From positions 39,518-103,517 of the forward strand of contig JBFGCM010000001.1 of NCBI GenBank assembly GCA_041581135.1: 64,000 nucleotides of DNA, read 5' to 3'. Shown piece after piece: positions 58,792 through 64,000 of the stretch. Position numbers and translations under genes: made by a program. The notes beneath the pieces were generated by a model that searched no databases, was not told where the DNA came from, and saw only the letters and a program-made list of their open reading frames with translations. This stretch comes from JBFGCM01 sp041581135 (GTDB taxonomy: Bacteria > Actinomycetota > Acidimicrobiia > Spongiisociales > UBA5794). The first letter of the stretch is position 1. Every line of letters begins with the position of its first letter.

Positions 58792-59795
58792 GGCGTTCGG
58801 TGCGGTGGGCCGCTGCACTGCTGTGGCTGCTAATGGCATGCGGCGGTTCCGAGGTCAGCGACACGACGACCACGGTCATCGACGTGCCGACGACGGCGCA
58901 GACAGAGATGGCGGCGGCGCCATTCGACCTCCAGGGCCACCGCGGGGCGCGGGGACTCAAGCCGGAGAACACGCTGCCCGGGTTCGAGGTGGCGTTGGAC
59001 CTGGCGGTGACCACCCTCGAACTCGATCTGCATCGCTCGGCAGACGGGGAAGTGGTGGTGTGGCACGATCCCGTGATCTCCGCCGACAAGTGCACTGCCG
59101 GCGAGGGGCCGGACCCGCAGTCGGCCTCGGAGGCAGAGCTGCGTGTGGTGGCCCTCGAGGCCGCCGTGTTGCGGACCTACCGGTGCGCGCTGAACCCGGA
59201 CCCGGAGCGCTTCCCTGATCAGGACCCTGCCCCGACGCCGCTTGCCGGCGACGACTACGGCATCGTCACGCTCGGCGAGCTGTTCGAGTTCGTGGAGCGG
59301 TATGCCGCCGATCCGGCCAAGTCCGAGTCGCAGCGCGCCAATGCCGCGACGGTGATGTTCAACGTCGAGACCAAGCGGGTGCCGGGCGACCCGGGCACGA
59401 TCGGCGACGAGTTCGACGGGGTCACTCCGGGGGCGTTCGAGACGGCGCTGGTGGCGGCGGTGGACGAGGCAGGCGTCGGCGACCGGGTGGTGTACCAGAG
59501 CTTCGATCACCGGTCCCTGTGGGCAATCGCCACCCTCGTGCCCGATGCCACCCTGGCGCCACTGACGCGCCGCAATGACCGCTTCGACAGCGCCATCGTG
59601 TCGAGGGGCGCCACGATATGGTCGCCCGACCATCGGGCGCTGAGCGAAGCGGTCGTCGCCGAAGCCCACGATGCCGGGCTGTTGGTGATCCCGTGGACGG
59701 TCAACGAGGTCGCCGACGCCGAGCGTCTCATCGGTTGGGGGGTGGACGGCCTGATCACCGACCGGCCCGACCTGATCACCGGGCCGGCGTCCTAG
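58761..59795 (+). CDS. Glycerophosphodiester phosphodiesterase, lipoprotein form
   Basis: The enzyme cleaves glycerophosphodiesters to glycerol 3-phosphate and an alcohol. The 344-aa product has the catalytic HRG start GHRGARGLKPENT, metal-site ELDLHRSADG and VWHDP, and C-terminal WTVNEVADAERLIGWGVDG. The lipobox LLWLLMAC places it at the cell surface. GTG 58761 has GGAGG but lies in the hairpin; GTG 58800, just before the signal helix, is the alternative (331 aa). It would feed the importer encoded upstream. Confidence 0.92.
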   Translation: MAGDLESPATRRSVRWAAALLWLLMACGGSEVSDTTTTVIDVPTTAQTEMAAAPFDLQGHRGARGLKPENTLPGFEVALDLAVTTLELDLHRSADGEVVVWHDPVISADKCTAGEGPDPQSASEAELRVVALEAAVLRTYRCALNPDPERFPDQDPAPTPLAGDDYGIVTLGELFEFVERYAADPAKSESQRANAATVMFNVETKRVPGDPGTIGDEFDGVTPGAFETALVAAVDEAGVGDRVVYQSFDHRSLWAIATLVPDATLAPLTRRNDRFDSAIVSRGATIWSPDHRALSEAVVAEAHDAGLLVIPWTVNEVADAERLIGWGVDGLITDRPDLITGPAS

Positions 59796-59814
59796 CCGAC
59801 GAGCCCGTACCAAG

Positions 59815-62367
59815 ATGTCTTCGATGCAGCGTTGTCGATTTGTCTGGTGGCTGGTAGTGGCGGGGCTCGCCGGGCTCGCCGCCTGCGGCACGTCGTCCAC
59901 TGCGGATACGCCGGCGGTCGATGTCGTGGCCGAGGGGCTGCTCAACCCGGTCGGGTTGGCGATGCTGCCGGATGGCAGCATCCTGGTGGCCGAGGAGGGC
60001 ACCGGCAACGACGACACCAGTGCCGGTGTCAGCCGCATCACCGCGGAGGGTCGTGTCCAGACCATCGTGACCGGTCTGCCCAGTAGTCGGGACTCGGGCG
60101 ACCTGTCCGGTGTGCCGTTGGTGGCGGTGTCGCCGGATGGCGAGACCGTCTACCTGGCCCACTTCGGAGCCGGCCACTTGTTGACCTTCCCGACCGCAGC
60201 CATCGAGTCTGCGCCGTTGGGCGCTGCCGACCTGGAGCCCGTCATGACGCCGCTCAACGAAGTGCGGCTCACCAACCCGTTCGATCTCGCCTTCGACGCG
60301 GCCGGGGTGCCCGTGGTGGCCGACGCCTCGGCCAACGGTGTCGCCACCATGAATCCGGACGGCACCACGCGGTTCATCCACCGGTTCGGGGATCTCGAGA
60401 CTCCGGACCGCCCCGAGATCACCATCGATCCGGTGCCCACCGGTATCGCCAGGCTCGGCGACGAGTACCTCGTGACGCTCACCGGTGGCTGCCCGTATCC
60501 GCGTCGCTCCGGCGAACTCGTAGCTGTCGACACCGAGCGCAACCAGCGAGTGGTGCTCGATGACCTCGACATGCCCATCGACGTCGCCGTCGGCGCGAAC
60601 GGCGAGATCTGGGTGTTGGAGTTCGCCAGGTTCGAAGAGGACGCCTCGTGCTTCACCGGTGAGGGCTATCTGCCGGAGACCGGGCGGCTGAGCCGCATCG
60701 AGGATGGCCGGCGCCACGTAGTGGCCGAGGGGCTCGACTACCCGGGCTCGCTGCTGGTGAACGCGGACGGCTCGGTGTTGGTGTCGGAGGTGTTCGGTGG
60801 CCGCGTCCTGCGGTTGTCGTGGCCTGATGCCGAGGCATCAGGGGCGCTCCGGGACGTGGCCGCAGAGGTCGGGCTCGACTTCCGGCACGGCTCGTTTCGC
60901 CAGGGGGTGAGTGAGGACCCGGTAGCGGCCATGGGCGCCGGCCTGTGCTGGATCGACTACGACGACGACGGCTGGCTGGATCTCTACCTGGTCAACAGCC
61001 ACAGCGCGGACGATCCCGACCCGAAGGCCTCGGTCAACGCGCTCTACCGCAACGTCCAGGGCCGTTTCGAGAGCGTCGCCGGCGGCTCGGGCGCCGACCT
61101 CGTCATGCGCGGGAACGGCTGCGTGGCCGCGGACTTCGACGGCGACGGCTGGGTAGACCTCTACGTGACCGCCGACGGTCCCAATGCCCTGCTGCTCAAT
61201 CAGGGTGACGGCACGTTCCTCGAGGCGGCTGCCGTCGCCGGCGTCGACGCCGCCGAGTGGAGCTCGGCCGCAGCAGCCGGGGACGTGAACGGGGATGGGC
61301 GCGTGGACCTGTTCGTCGGTGCCTATCTGGACCTCGCCGTCCAGATCGCCAAGCCGAGTGGGGCGTTCCCCCAAGATCACCCAGGACTGCTCGACCGCCT
61401 CTACCTCAACGAGTCTGAGCCGGGACGGCCCGCGTTCCAAGAGGTCACTCTGGCCGCCGGGCTGGAGCGGGCCGACCGCACGCTGGGCGCCGTGTTCAGC
61501 GATGTCGATAGCGACGGCGACATCGACCTCTATGTGGCCAACGACGGCAACCAGAATCGCCTGTACCGCAACGATTCGGCGTCCGGTGAGGTGCAGTTCG
61601 TGGACGTCACCGAGACGGCAGCGGTGGGCGACTCGGGAAGCGGCATGGGCGTGGCCGCCGGCGACTTCGACGGGAATGGCCGGTTCGACCTGCACGTCAG
61701 CAACTGGGACCGGGAGCTGAACGCCTTGTACACCAACCTGACCTCCACGGCCGGACGGCCCACCTTCCAGTACTCCACCTTCCGCATCGGGTATGCGGGG
61801 CTCGGCCTCGATCAGACCGGTTGGGGGACGGCGTGGGCGGACTTCGACCACGACGGAGACGAGGATCTCCTCGTGGTCAACGGTCATGTGCCGGTGACCG
61901 ACCTGCGCGCCGATGCGCAAGCGGTGCGGCTCTACCGCAACCTAGGCGCCGACGGAATGCCGGGGGAGCTCCGCGACTGGTCAGAAGCCGTTGCGGCACT
62001 ACGGCCCCTGTCGGCACGGGGGAGTGCCGTCGCCGACTTCGACAACGACGGTGACCTCGATGTGGCGATCAACTCGGTCGGAGGGTCGGCTGTGCTGCTG
62101 CGCAACGACTTGGCCACCGGTCACTGGCTGGAGGTGCAGTTGGAGCCCTTCGCTCCCGGCGCCAACGTGACCGTCGAGTCGGCTGAAGGCTCTCTGGTGC
62201 GAGAGGCGCGAGCCGGGTCGAGCTATCTGGCATCAGAGGATCCCCGGTTGCATTTCGGGCTCGGCACCGACGATGGCGAGGTCACTGTGGTGGTCGCCTG
62301 GCCCGACGGCACGGTGGAGCGCCGGGAGGGCGTGAGCGTGGACCGCCTGGTGATCGTGCGCCGCTGA
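59815..62367 (+). CDS. Lipoprotein with beta-propeller, FG-GAP repeats and a UnbV/ASPIC C-terminus
   Basis: The 850-aa protein has a lipobox (AGLAGLAACG), an N-terminal SMP-30/ScyD-like propeller (about 35-340: GLLNPVGLAMLPDGSILVAE), then FG-GAP/VCBS repeats with calcium loops (FDGDGWVDLYV, VDSDGDIDLYV, FDNDGDLDVAI), and a UnbV/ASPIC domain (WLEVQLEPF ... RLHFGLGTDD). It is exposed outside the cell and probably binds glycans or proteins. It follows the diesterase gene by 19 bp. Confidence 0.9.
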   Translation: MSSMQRCRFVWWLVVAGLAGLAACGTSSTADTPAVDVVAEGLLNPVGLAMLPDGSILVAEEGTGNDDTSAGVSRITAEGRVQTIVTGLPSSRDSGDLSGVPLVAVSPDGETVYLAHFGAGHLLTFPTAAIESAPLGAADLEPVMTPLNEVRLTNPFDLAFDAAGVPVVADASANGVATMNPDGTTRFIHRFGDLETPDRPEITIDPVPTGIARLGDEYLVTLTGGCPYPRRSGELVAVDTERNQRVVLDDLDMPIDVAVGANGEIWVLEFARFEEDASCFTGEGYLPETGRLSRIEDGRRHVVAEGLDYPGSLLVNADGSVLVSEVFGGRVLRLSWPDAEASGALRDVAAEVGLDFRHGSFRQGVSEDPVAAMGAGLCWIDYDDDGWLDLYLVNSHSADDPDPKASVNALYRNVQGRFESVAGGSGADLVMRGNGCVAADFDGDGWVDLYVTADGPNALLLNQGDGTFLEAAAVAGVDAAEWSSAAAAGDVNGDGRVDLFVGAYLDLAVQIAKPSGAFPQDHPGLLDRLYLNESEPGRPAFQEVTLAAGLERADRTLGAVFSDVDSDGDIDLYVANDGNQNRLYRNDSASGEVQFVDVTETAAVGDSGSGMGVAAGDFDGNGRFDLHVSNWDRELNALYTNLTSTAGRPTFQYSTFRIGYAGLGLDQTGWGTAWADFDHDGDEDLLVVNGHVPVTDLRADAQAVRLYRNLGADGMPGELRDWSEAVAALRPLSARGSAVADFDNDGDLDVAINSVGGSAVLLRNDLATGHWLEVQLEPFAPGANVTVESAEGSLVREARAGSSYLASEDPRLHFGLGTDDGEVTVVVAWPDGTVERREGVSVDRLVIVRR

Positions 62368-62369
62368 TC

Positions 62370-63167
62370 TCAGAACTGGCACACGCCGCAGAACCACACG
62401 TTGCGACCCGCCATCTCGACGCTCTGGATGGGGCTCCGGCAGCGGCGGCATGGCTCTCCGTGCCGCTTGTACACGTAGAGTCGCTCCCCGGCGCGCAGAT
62501 CGCTGCGACGTCGAGCCCCGACGTCGGCCGGCTGCACGGTGCTGATGCGGCCGGCACGCTCCCCGCGGCGGAGCTCGGTGACGGTGTGCGACCACATGTC
62601 CTCCACTTGAGCGTCCGTCAGCTCGTTGGCGGGTGTGCGGGGATCGATGCCGCACAGGAACAGCAGCTCGGACCGGTACACGTTGCCGACACCGGCCAGG
62701 ATCGTCTGGTCCAGCAGCGCCGCTCCGATGGGGATACGTCGCCTCCGTAGGGCCGCTTTCACGTCGTCGGCGCCGTCATCGGTCAGGAGCGGATCCGGAC
62801 CAAGTCGCTGTCGGATCTCAGCCTCCTCGGCCGGGTCGACCAGGCGGCACGCCATCGGTCCCGCGAGATACATCGTGGCGGCGGGGCCCTCGAGCGCCAA
62901 GCGCGTCCCCGGCGTCGGGTCGGGCGGGTCCTTCTTGTAGAGCCGGAACCGGCCGATCAGGCCGAGGTGCACGTACAGCGAGTCACTTCCGTCGAACCGA
63001 TAGAAGAGATGCTTGCCGTGGGCCTCGACGTCATCGAGCACCGATCCGTCGATGCGAGCGGCACCGTCGGCGAAGCGTCCTTGCGGCGACCAGGCGCGCA
63101 CGGGGCGGCCGCCGAAGTGGGTGCGATGCTGGCGCGCGTAGCGGTGGATGACGTGGCCCTCGGGCAT
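62370..63167 (-). CDS. Formamidopyrimidine-DNA glycosylase family, Nei1-like endonuclease VIII
   Basis: The 265-aa repair enzyme starts MPEGHVIHRYARQH (Pro2 nucleophile, Glu3). The domain structure is normal: LAGVGNVYRSELLF helix-two-turn-helix and a C-terminal zinc finger CRRC ... CGVC. The PEGH start and GKHLFY segment are closest to actinobacterial Nei1. It removes oxidised bases and nicks the strand. ATG 63165-63167 is fixed by the conserved N-terminus; the longer frame is rejected. Confidence 0.95.
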   Translation of the reverse strand: MPEGHVIHRYARQHRTHFGGRPVRAWSPQGRFADGAARIDGSVLDDVEAHGKHLFYRFDGSDSLYVHLGLIGRFRLYKKDPPDPTPGTRLALEGPAATMYLAGPMACRLVDPAEEAEIRQRLGPDPLLTDDGADDVKAALRRRRIPIGAALLDQTILAGVGNVYRSELLFLCGIDPRTPANELTDAQVEDMWSHTVTELRRGERAGRISTVQPADVGARRRSDLRAGERLYVYKRHGEPCRRCRSPIQSVEMAGRNVWFCGVCQF

Positions 63168-63470
63168 GGGGTCGAGGGTAGGCAACTGCGGCGTGGAAGC
63201 CGGCGGCCGCTGGGGGACTTCACCGATCGTGGGCCAGAGGTCAGGGTCGCGGGCACACTCAGTGAATCGCACCAGCCGGTTCTGAGGGGCAACGTCTTGA
63301 TTGCCGGCGCGCAAGACACGCCAACGGATCGAGCGCGCGCTCGCGCCGCGTCGCAGCCGCCGCATGGGATGCGGCTGCGACGCTCGCCTGGTGTGTTGCC
63401 GGGCTGTGATCAGTGGATCGACGGCTGGGATGGCCCAGGGGTCGAGTTGCGACCCAGGGTCTCGCACGGG
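63168..63470. other. 303-bp intergenic region with palindromes
   Basis: No open frame here looks real. It holds GAGCGCGCGCTC (63331-63342, perfect palindrome) and the 13-bp hairpin described next. A promoter for the nei-like gene should be near 63170-63240, but no clear box is seen. Confidence 0.6.
63348..63383. terminator. 13-bp GC hairpin downstream of the HNH gene
   Basis: GCGTCGCAGCCGC pairs perfectly with GCGGCTGCGACGC around the 10-nt loop CGCATGGGAT. It sits 88 bp past the HNH stop codon (minus strand). No T-run follows; it may be a terminator or a mobile repeat unit. Confidence 0.6.
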
Positions 63471-64000
63471 TCAGCTGTCGGGGGGTGACTTGTTCGGCGG
63501 GATGAACCGGCGTCGTCCCGGTGGTGATCTGGGGTCGATCCTGTAGTGCCGTTGATGAACGACGACGTGATGGTGGAACCAACAAAGCAATGTGAGATTC
63601 GATGGGTCGTGGGTACCCCCGTGGCTATGGGGGATGAGGTGGTGGGGCTCGAGGCGGTAGGTGGAGGTGCAGCCGTCGGCGGTGCAGCCCCCGTCACGGT
63701 GCCTGACATAGGCACGGATCCGCGCCGGGATCGTGGGTCCCGTCGTCGGTACGATCTGCACCCCGTCGGGGTCGGCGATGGTGACGGTGGAGGTGCCGAC
63801 ACAGAGGATCTCCTCCAACGTCCCCGCACCCACCTGCAGCCCGGACTGAGTCAAGGCGCCGGCCTCCCCGTCGCTACCGGTGGCGAGGGTGGCGTCCACA
63901 AACACCTGCGCCTGCGGCCGCCGCGGCGCATCGCCATGGCCGGTGCGGTCGTCCAACGCCAGCGACACGAGGGCGGCGACGCGGCGTTGCGCCACCGGGG
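63471..64000 (-). CDS. HNH endonuclease of the DUF222/13E12 type, 5' part outside the window
   Basis: The frame is open to the window edge, so the N-terminal DUF222 part is missing. The visible C-terminal portion has the HNH site: RHRDGGCTADGCTSTYRLEPH, HLIPHSHGGTHDPSNLTLLC and WFHHHVVVH, with CxxxxC and His residues for zinc and the metal. Such genes occur in many actinobacterial genomes in several copies and can be linked to mobile elements. Function in the cell is not established. Confidence 0.88.
   Translation of the reverse strand, partial: PVAQRRVAALVSLALDDRTGHGDAPRRPQAQVFVDATLATGSDGEAGALTQSGLQVGAGTLEEILCVGTSTVTIADPDGVQIVPTTGPTIPARIRAYVRHRDGGCTADGCTSTYRLEPHHLIPHSHGGTHDPSNLTLLCWFHHHVVVHQRHYRIDPRSPPGRRRFIPPNKSPPDS

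Noticed and set aside
1..64000. tRNA or rRNA genes
   Set aside because: I looked in the intergenic gaps for cloverleaf-type sequence and conserved rRNA blocks and found none; most gaps are under 150 bp.

Overview
The window is high-GC, densely packed bacterial DNA with many GTG starts and ATGA/GTGA stop-start overlaps. The gene content points to Actinomycetota: a nickel superoxide dismutase with its own maturation peptidase, an F420-type LLM oxidoreductase, a fused NUDIX/histidine-phosphatase of the MutT1 type, LppM-like and DUF1876 proteins, a DUF222-type HNH endonuclease, and a MurA with aspartate in place of the catalytic cysteine. I lean towards an uncultured member of Acidimicrobiia or a related deep lineage, but no rRNA or other marker here settles the class. 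I recognised no tRNA, rRNA, CRISPR array or intact insertion sequence.

Layout. 0-5 kb: end of a UPF1/Dna2-type helicase, a secreted His/Asp-rich repeat protein, a DHH phosphoesterase, the divergent sodX/sodN pair and murJ. 5-9 kb: a four-gene ABC exporter operon (two ATPases, two permeases) linked by 4-bp overlaps. 9-15 kb: membrane and secreted proteins, including one with seven exact 150-nt FG-GAP repeats, an oxidoreductase, a YdjC-like deacetylase and a divergent HTH regulator. 15.3-20.7 kb: a bacterial microcompartment (BMC) operon of the sugar-phosphate-utilising (SPU) kind, with RpiB-like isomerase, DeoC aldolase and acylating aldehyde dehydrogenase, each with an N-terminal encapsulation helix, plus one BMC-H, two BMC-T and three BMC-P shell proteins. 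20.7-35 kb: mostly housekeeping (6-phosphogluconolactonase, ppk1-mutT1, rpiB, murA, SpoIID, NifU-C, MeaB, enoyl-CoA hydratase). 35-45 kb: an ArsR/SRPBCC operon with visible operators, then cysteine desulfurase-mnmA-ligA and dapC-dapD-dapE. 45-49 kb: FHA protein and a second ABC exporter. 49-55 kb, minus strand: membrane protein, selenocysteine peroxiredoxin candidate, GMC oxidoreductase, LLM oxidoreductase, lipoprotein and a phage-tail-sheath/AAA fusion. 55-60 kb: a Ugp-like sugar/glycerol-phosphate ABC importer with a glycerophosphodiesterase. 60-64 kb: FG-GAP/UnbV lipoprotein, Nei-type glycosylase and an HNH endonuclease cut by the window end.

Highlights. (1) At 49523-50164 (minus) a peroxiredoxin-like gene has an in-frame TGA exactly where the family has its catalytic cysteine. 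A GGUC-loop hairpin follows directly, so I read it as a selenoprotein that standard gene calling would truncate. (2) The SPU-type BMC, whose RpiB has Asp at the usual catalytic Cys. (3) A tail sheath fused to an AAA+ half-domain with no P-loop. (4) A nickel SOD with Phe for Pro in the Ni-hook. (5) Two palindromic operators over a sigma-70-like promoter. (6) Repeated TANNNT boxes 6-8 nt before start codons, suggesting common leaderless transcription.
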